This document shows, piece after piece, positions 16,990-25,676 of a DNA stretch of 64,000 nt. The first letter of the stretch is position 1. Each line of letters opens with the position of its first letter. The DNA lies in NCBI RefSeq assembly GCF_001579805.1, contig NZ_CP014546.1, positions 62,001 to 126,000 on the forward strand. Direction: 5' to 3'. The notes beneath the pieces are model-generated. The model was not told where the DNA came from. It was given only the letters and a program-made list of their open reading frames with translations, and did not search any database. The translations under genes and the position numbers were made by a program. The stretch comes from Pseudomonas azotoformans. GTDB taxonomy: Bacteria; Pseudomonadota; Gammaproteobacteria; Pseudomonadales; Pseudomonadaceae.

Positions 16990-18366
16990 ATGACATTTAC
17001 CCCGTGGGCGGTCGGACTGGCCTTCGGTCTGCTCAGTGCGATGGCGAGCGCTGCTGACCCCATCAACGCTTCAACCTCCGGCAGCGTCATTGGCGACGAC
17101 GTGCTCTATAGCATCGGCGGCGGCAACGCGGTGACCATGGGCAGCGCCGGCAACATGGACAGCATTTCCGTGGGCGCCGGCTGGAATACCAATCTGATCT
17201 GCGGAAACATGAGCCTGAGCAGCACCCTGGAAAACCAGTTGAACGGGGCAACCTCAGGCTTCCAGAACATCATGAGTACCGTGGTACAGAACGCGACTGG
17301 CGCGGTTGCCTCTCTGCCGGCATTGATTCTGCAACGTGCCAACCCCGCCCTCTACAACTTGATCACTAACGGCATCCTGCAGGCGCGATTGGATTTTGAT
17401 CGTTCCAAGAGCACCTGCCGCGCTATCGGCGACAGGATGGCAGACATCGCCGGCAATCAGATGGGATGGGGCAAGCTCGCAGAGGGTCAAGCGATGAGCC
17501 AAACCCTGAGCGCCAACAGCGACGCGGTGTCTGCCGTCGAACAAGTTGAGAAGAAGGCAGGCAACGATGGAGTTACCTGGGTCGGCGGAGATCGAGCGGG
17601 CGGTTCAAGCCAGAAGCCGATTCGTATCGTGGGCGATGTGACCAAAGCCGGTTACAACCTGCTCAACAAGCGCAGTGCCGAGGACACGTCCTCCATCAGC
17701 AAGGACGAATGCCGCAATGGCCTGGTGTGCAATGTCTGGTCCTCCCCGCAAGAAGCCAGCAGCTTCGCCAATCGTGTCCTCGGCGAACAACAACAGCAGA
17801 CCTGTGACAACTGCCCAACGACTGTCACCGCCGCAGGCGTGGGGCTGACGCCTCTGATCCAGGAAACCTACGACACCAAGCTGAAAGCCCTGCAGGAAAT
17901 GTTGTCGGGCAGCAAACCTCTGTCGCTGGAAAACCTCACTGCCGCCAGCAGCAACTCGCTGCCGATCACCCGAGGCGTTATAGCGGCCCTGAAAGATGAG
18001 CGCGACCAGGATGTGCTTGCCCGTCGGTTGGCATCCGAAGTTGCACTCTCCGATGTGCTTGAAAAAGCGCTGATCCTGCAGCGCACGCTGCTTGCCGGAA
18101 GCAGGGAGCCGAACGTCGCTGCGAACGACCTGGCCGTCCAGGCGGTGAACCAGCAGACGTCATCCCTGCAACAGGAAATCGGCAATCTCAAGATGGAATT
18201 GGACATGCGCCAGCAGCTCGCAAACAACTCCCCCATGACCATCATCGAGCGTGGAAAAGCCCGTGCTGAAAACTCTCGCGGCGTGTTCCAGGGGGATCCA
18301 GAAACCGACCGTCTGAACGAATTGCAGTCAGCCCCCAACGAGCCGGCAGTGAGACATAGGCCATGA
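16990..18366 (+). CDS. Conjugation protein, TraH-like (TIGR03755 type)
   Basis: A 458-residue exported protein with signal peptide GLAFGLLSAMASA. The sequence reads on through VLYSIGGGNAVTMG, NLICGNMSLSSTLENQLNG and a C-terminal coiled-coil region (about residues 330-430, rich in Leu, Gln and Glu). Position after the TraU-like gene and content match the TIGR03755 family, corresponding to TraH. The ATG at 16990 has CGGAG 6 nt upstream and is preferred to that at 16972, though the latter would overlap the previous stop. The stop overlaps the next gene. Confidence 0.87.
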   Translation: MTFTPWAVGLAFGLLSAMASAADPINASTSGSVIGDDVLYSIGGGNAVTMGSAGNMDSISVGAGWNTNLICGNMSLSSTLENQLNGATSGFQNIMSTVVQNATGAVASLPALILQRANPALYNLITNGILQARLDFDRSKSTCRAIGDRMADIAGNQMGWGKLAEGQAMSQTLSANSDAVSAVEQVEKKAGNDGVTWVGGDRAGGSSQKPIRIVGDVTKAGYNLLNKRSAEDTSSISKDECRNGLVCNVWSSPQEASSFANRVLGEQQQQTCDNCPTTVTAAGVGLTPLIQETYDTKLKALQEMLSGSKPLSLENLTAASSNSLPITRGVIAALKDERDQDVLARRLASEVALSDVLEKALILQRTLLAGSREPNVAANDLAVQAVNQQTSSLQQEIGNLKMELDMRQQLANNSPMTIIERGKARAENSRGVFQGDPETDRLNELQSAPNEPAVRHRP

Positions 18367-18728
18367 CTGATATTCAAAACTCAGCCGCCATGACGAAACA
18401 CTCTCTGACACGCCGGATCGGGCGCGCCCTTCTGATGGGATTCGGTGTGTCGCTCACTTTGATGATGCTGTGCGCCGCCTTCCTGGTCTCATTTGCCAGC
18501 GCCAAACAGTGGGAGGTGTGGAGCAGCAACCATTACTGGGAACTCCTCGCCTGGCGACTATTGCTCTACATAGCCCTGATGGTCGCCTGGACGAAACTCA
18601 AGGCGCGCCTTCCCGAGCCTGTTCGACTGAAAAATCGAGGCCGCTTAACGAGAATCGAAATTTTGATCGTGCTGCTGTTTGCGCTGATCGAACTGAGCAA
18701 AGTTCTACTGCTACACGGGGGTGCCTGA
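18363..18728 (+). CDS. Small inner-membrane protein of the conjugation cluster
   Basis: A 121-residue protein with three hydrophobic segments: ALLMGFGVSLTLMMLCAAFL, WRLLLYIALMVAW and IEILIVLLFALIELSKVLLL. It is joined by stop/start overlaps to the genes on both sides, so it belongs to the TraU-TraH-TraG transcript. Small membrane proteins occur at this position in related elements; I know no defined function and no firm family name. Confidence 0.8.
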   Translation: MTDIQNSAAMTKHSLTRRIGRALLMGFGVSLTLMMLCAAFLVSFASAKQWEVWSSNHYWELLAWRLLLYIALMVAWTKLKARLPEPVRLKNRGRLTRIEILIVLLFALIELSKVLLLHGGA

Positions 18729-20260
18729 TGACGCTCTATACCAACGATTACCTGGAGTATTACCTCACCCTGGTCGCGTGGATCATCAACAACGGGATCT
18801 GGGCGATGATCCAGGACAGCGGCCTGTTCGCCCTGCCCTTCTGCATCATCGTCATCCGTGAATGGCTGAAGGTGCGCGGAGAAGGTGCTGATGAGGGCAA
18901 CAAGGGCGTGCTTTCGTTGGCGCGGATCGAAACCCATATCTACGTCGGCTTCGTAGTCGTGGCGTTCTGTGGCGTGCCGGCCGTCAACGTGAGCTTCGAC
19001 ACCTTGGCGTTTGATCAAAGCCGATCCCAGCAATGCCAATACAACCTACCGGCACCGACCGAAACGGGTTGGAACACCACATTCAGCTCCCTCGCGGGCA
19101 AGAGCGCCGAGATGCCCATGTGGTGGGCGTTTATGCACTCCATGTCCAAAGCGTTGACCAGCGGCGCCGTGGCAGCCATCCCGTGTGGTACAGACCTGCG
19201 ACAGATGAGGATGGAGATCGATCGGACGCGGATTAACAATCCATTGCTGGCCCAGGAAGTCGCCGACTTCACCCACGACTGCTACGGCCCGTCACGCGCA
19301 CGGTTGTTTATGCGCAGCCCTGAGGTGGTCGCCGATAAAAATACGACAGACATCCTCGCGGACCTGAGCTGGATTGGGTCGCGTCATCTGCTGAACTCCG
19401 CCGGGTACTACGACACCGATTACTCCAAAACGCCCCGCACGGCTTGGCCGTACAACCCTGCTCGTGATGTTGGCTTGCCGCAGGTAACGGGAGGCGGTGG
19501 CTACCCGACGTGTAAGCAATGGTGGAGTGATGCAGGTGTAGGCCTGAAAGAGCGCCTGCAGAGCCAGGTCGATCCAGATTTGCTGACTCGATTTTTGGGT
19601 TGGGCGAAGTGGATGTCCCCGGAGAAGGTCAATGAGTCACTCGTTCGGCAGTTGGTGTCACCCTCGAATCAGGTGAAGGGTGATGTGTACTCGGATTACG
19701 GCGGGCAAATTGGCGGGACTATCTGGAATGGCCTGGCCAGGGCAACGGGGACGATTGGCGTTGCGATGGGCTCGCTGGGGTATTTTCCTGGAATGGATAT
19801 GGTGCGTCAGGCGTTGCCGATGGTTATGGCGTTTTTGAAGATGGCCATGGTGATCTGTATTCCGTTTGTGTTGATTCTGGGGGCCTATCAGCTAAGGGTC
19901 GCGATGACGATGACTGTTGTGTTCTTTGCGCTGATATTCGTCGATTTCTGGTTTCAACTGGCGAGGTGGGTGGATAGCACCATTCTCAATGCGCTTTATG
20001 GCATGGGCTCCCCCCACTTGAGCTTCGACCCTGTTATGGGGCTGAACACCGCGACGCAGGATGCCATTTTGAATTTTGTGATGGGTTCAATGTTCATCAT
20101 CCTGCCGCTTTTCTGGATGACAGCTTTGACATGGGCCGGAATCCAAGTCAGCGGTGTTCTAGAGGGATTGACGCGGGGATCCATGCCCGTAGAAAAAGCT
20201 GGAGCTGGCGGTGCAGGGCCTGCCAAACAAGCGATCGGATCGGCTGCGGGGAAAAACTAA
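18728..20260 (+). CDS. TraG N-terminal domain conjugation protein
   Basis: A 510-residue inner-membrane protein. The N-terminal part (YLEYYLTLVAWIINNGIW, then a second helix near 30-50 and a third near 75-95) and the cysteine-containing periplasmic region are those of the TraG_N family, which in F-like systems functions in mating-pair stabilisation. Four or so further membrane segments lie at the C terminus (VMAFLKMAMVICIPFVLIL and following). The ATG at 18728 overlaps the previous stop (TGATG); an in-frame extension to 18470 is a shadow of that gene. It is the last gene of the second transfer block. Confidence 0.9.
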   Translation: MTLYTNDYLEYYLTLVAWIINNGIWAMIQDSGLFALPFCIIVIREWLKVRGEGADEGNKGVLSLARIETHIYVGFVVVAFCGVPAVNVSFDTLAFDQSRSQQCQYNLPAPTETGWNTTFSSLAGKSAEMPMWWAFMHSMSKALTSGAVAAIPCGTDLRQMRMEIDRTRINNPLLAQEVADFTHDCYGPSRARLFMRSPEVVADKNTTDILADLSWIGSRHLLNSAGYYDTDYSKTPRTAWPYNPARDVGLPQVTGGGGYPTCKQWWSDAGVGLKERLQSQVDPDLLTRFLGWAKWMSPEKVNESLVRQLVSPSNQVKGDVYSDYGGQIGGTIWNGLARATGTIGVAMGSLGYFPGMDMVRQALPMVMAFLKMAMVICIPFVLILGAYQLRVAMTMTVVFFALIFVDFWFQLARWVDSTILNALYGMGSPHLSFDPVMGLNTATQDAILNFVMGSMFIILPLFWMTALTWAGIQVSGVLEGLTRGSMPVEKAGAGGAGPAKQAIGSAAGKN

Positions 20261-20273
20261 AAAGCTGCGACCG

Positions 20274-20645
20274 TCAGAAGTCGATACGTACGTCATCGAC
20301 TCGGTAAAGCCCCCAGCCTTCTGGCCCGTCACGCCACATACCTTCGTCTGCTTCTTGGTGGGGCGGCTCTTCGCATTCTGTTTCGACGCGACTGTAGCCC
20401 GCCCAACTGCCAGTTTCTGGCGACTTGGAGAGCGCCCAAATAACCAGCCCTGCACTCCCGAGGGACAAGAGCGTCCCTGCAATCCAATACGCATTTTTTA
20501 CTATCAGTACGGCAACCACGGTGAGCGCAATAGAGCGCTTAATCCACTTCAACCGTGGATTCCGGTCATTTAGAAAAAAACGTGCCCCAACACCGACGGC
20601 ATAACCTAACCGACTAGCGAAACCCTGAGTGGCTTGAAATGCCAT
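20274..20645 (-). CDS. DUF3742 family protein
   Basis: A 123-residue protein encoded against the direction of the transfer genes. It begins MAFQATQGFASRLGYAVG, has two hydrophobic segments (IALTVVAVLIVKNAYWI and GTLLSLGSAGLVIWAL) and an acidic C-terminal tail ending DDVRIDF. This matches DUF3742, a family found next to TraG_N genes in this class of element, normally on the opposite strand. The start at 20645 has GGAG upstream; a longer frame to 20750 adds non-family sequence. It converges with TraG_N with only 13 nt between the stops. Function unknown. Confidence 0.85.
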   Translation of the reverse strand: MAFQATQGFASRLGYAVGVGARFFLNDRNPRLKWIKRSIALTVVAVLIVKNAYWIAGTLLSLGSAGLVIWALSKSPETGSWAGYSRVETECEEPPHQEADEGMWRDGPEGWGLYRVDDVRIDF

Positions 20646-20772
20646 GTTTTTTCTCCACTGACCCCGCCCATCCGGGAGACGAAAGAACGTATACGTCGAG
20701 GATGATGTTTGCTCAATACGCCCGGCATAATATGCCGGTGAAATATGCAACTTTTTTTAACCAGAGCATCCC

Positions 20773-21063
20773 ATGGCGACACGAAGCGTATTACTAAATC
20801 CCCACTTGGAACAGGTCGTCAATGACCTTGTTGTTTCAGGTCGCTATCAAAGCGCAAGCGAAGTCCTACGCGAAGGTCTACGCCTACTTGAACAGCGCGA
20901 AGCAGAAGAGTCCGCCAAAGCTGAAGACCTTCGAAAGGTCATCTCAACCGGCCTGAAAAGCCTGAAGGATCGCGACCTTGCTCAGGTTCGCGCGGAAGAT
21001 CTGGATGGTTTCATAGCGTCACTTGCCGAACAGATTTCACTACCGATCACAGAGAATCATTGA
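20773..21063 (+). CDS. parD: ParD-type antitoxin
   Basis: A 96-residue type II antitoxin of the ParD/CopG ribbon-helix-helix class. The N-terminal NPHLEQVVNDLVVSGRYQSA and SEVLREGLRLLEQRE segments are the DNA-binding domain typical of ParD; the acidic, helical C terminus is the toxin-binding part. It directly precedes the toxin gene, as in most such pairs. ParD usually represses its own promoter, which would lie in 20646-20772. The module probably stabilises the ICE in the host. Confidence 0.9.
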   Translation: MATRSVLLNPHLEQVVNDLVVSGRYQSASEVLREGLRLLEQREAEESAKAEDLRKVISTGLKSLKDRDLAQVRAEDLDGFIASLAEQISLPITENH

Positions 21064-21065
21064 GC

Positions 21066-21422
21066 ATGCCGCAGTACCAAGTCTCCACCCTTGCTCAATC
21101 AGATATCGTGAACATCTTGAGTCATTACCAGGCACAGTTCGGCATCGCCTGCCGGCAACGCTACCAAGACCTAATTCTCACGGCCCTGGAGGATATCGGC
21201 GCAGTCCCCTACCGCATTGGCAGCAGTTTTCGCGATGAGGTTGCACCAGGCCTCCGAAGCTTTCATCTGCTCCACTCCCGCAAGCGCGCAGCCAACTCGG
21301 AAGGTGTTGTCCAAAAACCTCAGCACGTTATTTTTTATCGGCTTGCCGATGACCAGGCCATCGAGGTCGTTCGTCTGGTGCACGAGACTGCGGAAGCCAG
21401 ACTTCACCTCGCCAAAGATTGA
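21066..21422 (+). CDS. parE: ParE/RelE-family toxin
   Basis: A 118-residue toxin of the ParE/RelE fold. Features are YQVSTLAQSDIVNILSHYQAQ at the N terminus, a central PYRIGSSFRDEVAPGLRSFHL and a C-terminal strand HVIFYRLADDQAIEVVRLVHE, the usual last element of ParE proteins. ParE toxins inhibit DNA gyrase; RelE relatives cut mRNA, and sequence alone does not settle which applies. The ATG at 21066 lies 2 nt after the antitoxin stop; a TTG at 21060 overlapping that stop is an alternative. Confidence 0.88.
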   Translation: MPQYQVSTLAQSDIVNILSHYQAQFGIACRQRYQDLILTALEDIGAVPYRIGSSFRDEVAPGLRSFHLLHSRKRAANSEGVVQKPQHVIFYRLADDQAIEVVRLVHETAEARLHLAKD

Positions 21423-21798
21423 CCCGAAAATGGCCCAAAAGGAAATGATTCTGCAAAAGCCAATGGAAGGGATCACAAGGGTAAAAGCCCTACCCGAAAG
21501 GGCTTGCTGCGCAAAAGGCTAAGGCTTCCTTTCGTAAACATCTTCTCCGACTCGATCTGCCGATCATTCACCAAAGTCCCACACAGCTGACGCACAAGGA
21601 ATGAAGGAAGCAGACTACATTTCATCGAGAAGGGTCTGATTTCCAGGCTTGTCCACGCCCTCCAGAATCCGCCAGCACATGGACGTGATGGCACAATACC
21701 CTTTGAATTTCGATGGGCAGCGAGCAATGCTTTTTCGTTGAATCAACCCCGTCAGAAAGAGGAAAAGCCCGCTCCATGTTTCTTACATGGAGCCGGAT
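21423..21798 (+). other. Gap between toxin and relaxase genes
   Basis: No gene seen. A small hairpin (AAGCCC/GGGCTT at 21485-21505) about 60 nt after the toxin stop could end the toxin-antitoxin transcript, though it lacks a T run. The rest probably contains the promoter of the relaxase-integrase pair. Confidence 0.4.
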
Positions 21799-23640
21799 AT
21801 GTTCTATCTACTACGTCGTAGCAAAGCACCACGCGCCCACACTCATACCCCAGACGGCTACTTGGAGCCAACGACCAGCCAGGTCCTGCTCGCTCACCCT
21901 CGTCGTCTAAAACTGTTGGAAAACATTTGGCAACGCGTATCCCTGTCGCGCTCACAGTTTGCCGAGCTCTATCGGCGCCCACTGGAGCGCTATGCAGAGT
22001 TGGTCCAGCAACTTCCCGCCTCGCAGAACCACCACCACGCGCACCTCGGTGGAATGCTGGACCACGGCCTGGAGATCGTCGCCTATGCCCTGAAGATTCG
22101 ACAGACCTATCTGTTGCCAATCGGCGCACCACCAGAGTCTCAATCAGCGCAGGCAGAGGCCTGGACCGCCGCGACGGCCTACGGCGCGCTGATACACGAC
22201 ATCGGCAAGATCGCCGTTGATGTACACATCGAGCTGGAAGACGGGAAAACCTGGCATCCGTGGCATGGGCCGATCAAACGGCCGTACCGATTCAGGTATG
22301 TGAAAGATCGGGACTACCAGCTTCACGGGGCTGCCGCAGCGCGTGCTTACTCGCAAATCCTAACGCCGAACATATTGGACTGGCTCAGCGGCTTTCCTGA
22401 GGCGTGGTCACAGCTGATATTTATTTTGGCCGGCCAGTATGAACATGCCGGCATTCTCGGTGAGATCGTGATCAAAGCCGACCAGGCATCCGTTGCGCAG
22501 GAGCTGAGCGGCAATCCGTCTCGCGCATTGGCCGCGCCCAAACAATCCCTTCAGCGGCAACTGGCGGACGGCCTACGTCACTTAGTGCGCGACACCTTGA
22601 AGCTGAATCAGCCAGATGGCCCTGCTGATGGATGGCTGACTCAGAATGCTCTGTGGTTGGTCAGCAAGCCCATTGCTGACCAACTGAGGGCCTATCTGCT
22701 GTCACAGGGCGTTGAAGGGGTGCCCAGCTCGAACGCGCCGTTTTTCAACATGCTGCAGGACCAAGGCGTGGTTCAAACAAACGCGCAAGACAAAGCCATT
22801 TGGAAGGCCACGATTGATAACGGTCGCGGATGGAGAAACACGTTCACCTTGCTCAAGCTCTCCCCGGCGCTGATCTGGACCAATCCGAGTGATCGTCCGC
22901 CGATCTATAACGGCAGCGTCGAAGTCGAATCCGGAGGAGCATCCGAGGACGCTCAAGATACCCTCCAGTTGCCACCACTCACTAACACGACGCTCCCCTT
23001 CCCAGCAGTCAACCAACCCACTCTGGGTCGTACTGCACCCGCTGTGGATGAACCCGCGGAGATCGACGCTCTGTTGGCACTGCTGTCCGGTCCCGACCAG
23101 CCTGCAGTGCCTTCGTCAAAATCAATCACGCCTCTGATCCCCGACGCCCTCGGCGAAGTACAGAGCGCACAGCCAGTGCCACACACCAACGCGCAACCGG
23201 TCGATACGGCAACTGCCCCGCCCAAGGGCAAGACTGAGCTGGGCCAGGAGTTTATTGATTGGCTGAGGGAAGGAATCACCTCCCACAAAATCATCATCAA
23301 TGATGCGAAGGCGCTGGTGCACACCGTATCGGGGACCGCGATGGTGGTGACACCTGGGATATTCAAACGCTTCGTGCAGGAATTCCCTGCCCTGGAAGCA
23401 CAGGCAAAAACCCAAAAGCTGAATGCCTGGGAACTGGTGCAACGCAGCTTTGAGAAGCTGAAACTCCACCGAAAAACTGAAGCAAGCCTGAACATCTGGA
23501 CAGTCAACGTCGTTGGCCCACGCACAACCAAAAAGCTGCGCGGCTACATGCTCATAGACCCGATGACGCTTTTCAACGAGGTTCCTTTCGACAATGTGAG
23601 CTTGTGCCTCCCGCCCTCTCCATCTGAGGGTGCTGAATGA
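21799..23640 (+). CDS. traI: MobH family relaxase (TraI domain, HD-like)
   Basis: The protein predicted to cut and pilot the transferred strand. The N-terminal half has the HD-like metal-binding signature of MobH/TraI_2 relaxases: NHHHAHLGGMLDHGLEIV near residue 75 and YGALIHDIGKIAVD near residue 130. A Pro/Ala-rich linker (roughly 370-470) precedes a C-terminal domain (LGQEFIDWLREGI onward) typical of these proteins. From ATG 21799 (GGAG 6 nt upstream) it has 613 residues; ATG 21787 would add four. Its stop overlaps the integrase start (ATGA), so nicking and recombination enzymes are translationally coupled. Confidence 0.92.
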   Translation: MFYLLRRSKAPRAHTHTPDGYLEPTTSQVLLAHPRRLKLLENIWQRVSLSRSQFAELYRRPLERYAELVQQLPASQNHHHAHLGGMLDHGLEIVAYALKIRQTYLLPIGAPPESQSAQAEAWTAATAYGALIHDIGKIAVDVHIELEDGKTWHPWHGPIKRPYRFRYVKDRDYQLHGAAAARAYSQILTPNILDWLSGFPEAWSQLIFILAGQYEHAGILGEIVIKADQASVAQELSGNPSRALAAPKQSLQRQLADGLRHLVRDTLKLNQPDGPADGWLTQNALWLVSKPIADQLRAYLLSQGVEGVPSSNAPFFNMLQDQGVVQTNAQDKAIWKATIDNGRGWRNTFTLLKLSPALIWTNPSDRPPIYNGSVEVESGGASEDAQDTLQLPPLTNTTLPFPAVNQPTLGRTAPAVDEPAEIDALLALLSGPDQPAVPSSKSITPLIPDALGEVQSAQPVPHTNAQPVDTATAPPKGKTELGQEFIDWLREGITSHKIIINDAKALVHTVSGTAMVVTPGIFKRFVQEFPALEAQAKTQKLNAWELVQRSFEKLKLHRKTEASLNIWTVNVVGPRTTKKLRGYMLIDPMTLFNEVPFDNVSLCLPPSPSEGAE

Positions 23641-25181
23641 ACACCCCACTGGAACTGACCCAGGACTACCTTTCGACCCAACTGCTGCGAGAAGCCACGC
23701 AGAAGATCTACTTGGCAGCAACCCGTGCGCTGCTCAGGCATTTCGGCGAGACGGTGACACTTGAGGCGATAGACCGACGAACTGTCCTGAGATTGCGCAA
23801 GAACCTGCTGGAGGGTGGCTTGGCGAAAACGAGCTGGAACACCTACTCAAATCATATGCGCACCGTATGGGGCCATGCGCTTGAACACGGCACGCTGACC
23901 CACACGACGATCAACCCGTTCAAAAAGACCTCCGTGATCCCGCCAAGGCGACCTAAAAAGACCATTCCACGCGATACGATCAAATGTGCGCGAGATTGGC
24001 TGCGGGATTTGGTGGTTGATGAACGGCTTACCAAAAAGCGCAGCCCTATAACCCCCGCCTGGTTTTGGTTGGCGGTGTTTGAATTGTTTTTCCACAGCGG
24101 CATTCGACTGAACGCGCTGCTCAACCTGCGCTATCAGGATATTAACTGGGACGACAACCTTATCCGTGTCCAAGCCGACCGGGAGAAAACCCATCGAGAA
24201 TACTCCATACCGATCAATGAAGACCTTGAGCCGCACATTAGAACTGTTTGGACTGAGGCCACGAAGATTGGATTCGAAGCGGGCGATCAACTGTTCAACG
24301 TGAACCGGTTTTCTCACCACTATCATCGAAAGACCATGAACACCGACCAAGTCGAGGCCATGTACCGAAAGCTGCTCAGACGGTTTGGAACAAGAATGAC
24401 CCCTCACCGTTTCAGGCACACATTGGCCACAGACTTGATGCGCAGGCCAGAACGTAACATCCACCTGACTATGGACTTGCTCAACCATTCCAACATCTCG
24501 ACGACCATGGGGTACATCGAGGTTGATTACGATCACATGCGGTCGGTAATGCAGGAACGTAGCCAGGCTCAGGGGGCAATCAGGCTGGAGCGTCGGGTGG
24601 ATGACAGAATACCTGTCTCAGCACCTGCAGTAGCACCGCCGGCGCTTGAGGCTCCCGAGCCTATAGCGGAGCCACTGCTGATCACTCCCGTGCAGGAGCA
24701 ACCCGTGAAGAGTGCTGACCACCAGCCAGCGCTTCTGGATCCACCAGAGGAGGCGCTTGCAACGTACAAGCTGTTGACTCAACTACCGAGCTTGAAGTCC
24801 GAACGATATTCACTGGATCAGGCGATGCTGCCTGCTGGCACCGGGCTCAGTCATGAGTTGTCTTGGGATGGGGCCAGGTACATGGTGGGAGGATCTTGGA
24901 ATACCGCCACCCTCCACAAATACCGAGGAAAGTGCGGAGTCCTCAATAATGCTCACCTTGATGTTCGGTCTGGGTGGAGTGAGAACTCACAACTGGGGCT
25001 GAATACAACTTCACCAAGGCTGTACAACCAATCGCACCATTTTGCGGGAGGGGAGCCCTCGGCTGCGCAAAAATTGGCTCAACAGCTAACCTTCATGCTC
25101 GGTGTGGCTCAACCATCGGGCTTGGAGGGGAAAATGTCGGCGAGAGTCGGTCTTTTCGTTTACGGGTACTGGGTGGGGTGA
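23637..25181 (+). CDS. Tyrosine recombinase / ICE integrase with long C-terminal extension
   Basis: Predicted to integrate and excise the element at tRNA-Lys. The catalytic residues are visible: Arg in HSGIRLNALLNLRYQDI, His-x-x-Arg in TPHRFRHTLATDL, and His plus the nucleophilic Tyr in LNHSNISTTMGYIEV (about residues 280-294). After the catalytic domain comes an extension of about 200 residues: a Pro/Glu/Ala-rich linker, then a Gly/Ser/Asn-rich end (ARYMVGGSWNTATLHKYRG) that I do not recognise. At 514 residues it is longer than most of its class. It is the last gene before the tRNA attachment site. Confidence 0.9.
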   Translation: MNTPLELTQDYLSTQLLREATQKIYLAATRALLRHFGETVTLEAIDRRTVLRLRKNLLEGGLAKTSWNTYSNHMRTVWGHALEHGTLTHTTINPFKKTSVIPPRRPKKTIPRDTIKCARDWLRDLVVDERLTKKRSPITPAWFWLAVFELFFHSGIRLNALLNLRYQDINWDDNLIRVQADREKTHREYSIPINEDLEPHIRTVWTEATKIGFEAGDQLFNVNRFSHHYHRKTMNTDQVEAMYRKLLRRFGTRMTPHRFRHTLATDLMRRPERNIHLTMDLLNHSNISTTMGYIEVDYDHMRSVMQERSQAQGAIRLERRVDDRIPVSAPAVAPPALEAPEPIAEPLLITPVQEQPVKSADHQPALLDPPEEALATYKLLTQLPSLKSERYSLDQAMLPAGTGLSHELSWDGARYMVGGSWNTATLHKYRGKCGVLNNAHLDVRSGWSENSQLGLNTTSPRLYNQSHHFAGGEPSAAQKLAQQLTFMLGVAQPSGLEGKMSARVGLFVYGYWVG

Positions 25182-25537
25182 CGGTGCAATCGTCCGCCAT
25201 GCAAAAACACATGCCGCTTTGATCACGGCTGATGTTTTGCGTCTAGGAAGGTCAGAAACGAGCAGAGCTTACAGTCGTTGAGGAATTTTCCTAAATAGCC
25301 TCAAGACTGCATCTGACAGACTCGCCTCAAATTACCAAAAACACCGACTCTGCTGGCCCTCCCATATTGACATCATCCAATGCCAACACTAGATTTCGCC
25401 TCAGACGGCTGCATGCCTGACAGGTTGAATCGGCTTTTCCTATACCTTCCAGCACCGTACTCACCGAATCGCGGGCAAAAAAAAACCCGGAAATCCTCAC
25501 TTGCGTGGGCCTTCCGGATTTTCTAAACCGCCAAAAA
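25182..25537. other. Right terminus of the integrated element
   Basis: No gene seen between the integrase and the tRNA. The stretch should contain integrase arm-binding sites of the element's right end; the tRNA terminator occupies its last 60 nt. I could not identify a second copy of the tRNA 3' end here, as expected if the other copy lies at the distant left end. Confidence 0.45.
25477..25521 (-). terminator. Terminator of tRNA-Lys
   Basis: On the minus strand, the arms CCGGAA and TTCCGG enclose a 19-nt interval and are followed by a run of nine T. It lies just beyond the 3' end of the tRNA. Confidence 0.7.
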
Positions 25538-25560
25538 TGGTGGGTCGTGTGGGATTCGAA
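25538..25560. other. Probable attachment site (attR) at the tRNA 3' end
   Basis: The 3' end of tRNA-Lys, including the CCA and T-arm, faces the element. ICEs of this class recombine within the tRNA 3' end and leave the gene intact. The exact repeat length cannot be given because the other copy is outside the window. Confidence 0.6.
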
Positions 25561-25613
25561 CCTACGACCAATTGGTTAAAAGCCAACTGCTCTACCAACT
25601 GAGCTAACGACCC
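25538..25613 (-). tRNA. tRNA-Lys (anticodon TTT)
   Basis: A complete 76-nt cloverleaf including an encoded CCA end. The acceptor stem GGGTCGT pairs with ACGACCC, the D arm is AGCTCAGTTGGTAGAGC, the anticodon loop CTTTTAA carries TTT, and the T arm contains GGTTCGAATCC. It differs little from E. coli tRNA-Lys. In Pseudomonas this gene beside queC is a known entry site for genomic islands. Confidence 0.97.
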
Positions 25614-25630
25614 GCTGTGTGGTGGCGCGT

Positions 25631-25658
25631 ATAATACTGATTTCTAAGGATTATTCAA
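25631..25658 (-). promoter_or_regulatory. Sigma-70 promoter of tRNA-Lys
   Basis: Minus-strand -35 TTGAAT (25653-25658) and -10 TATTAT (25631-25636) separated by 16 bp, ending 17 nt before the tRNA 5' end. Confidence 0.6.
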
Positions 25659-25676
25659 CACCTTATTTGAAATAAA

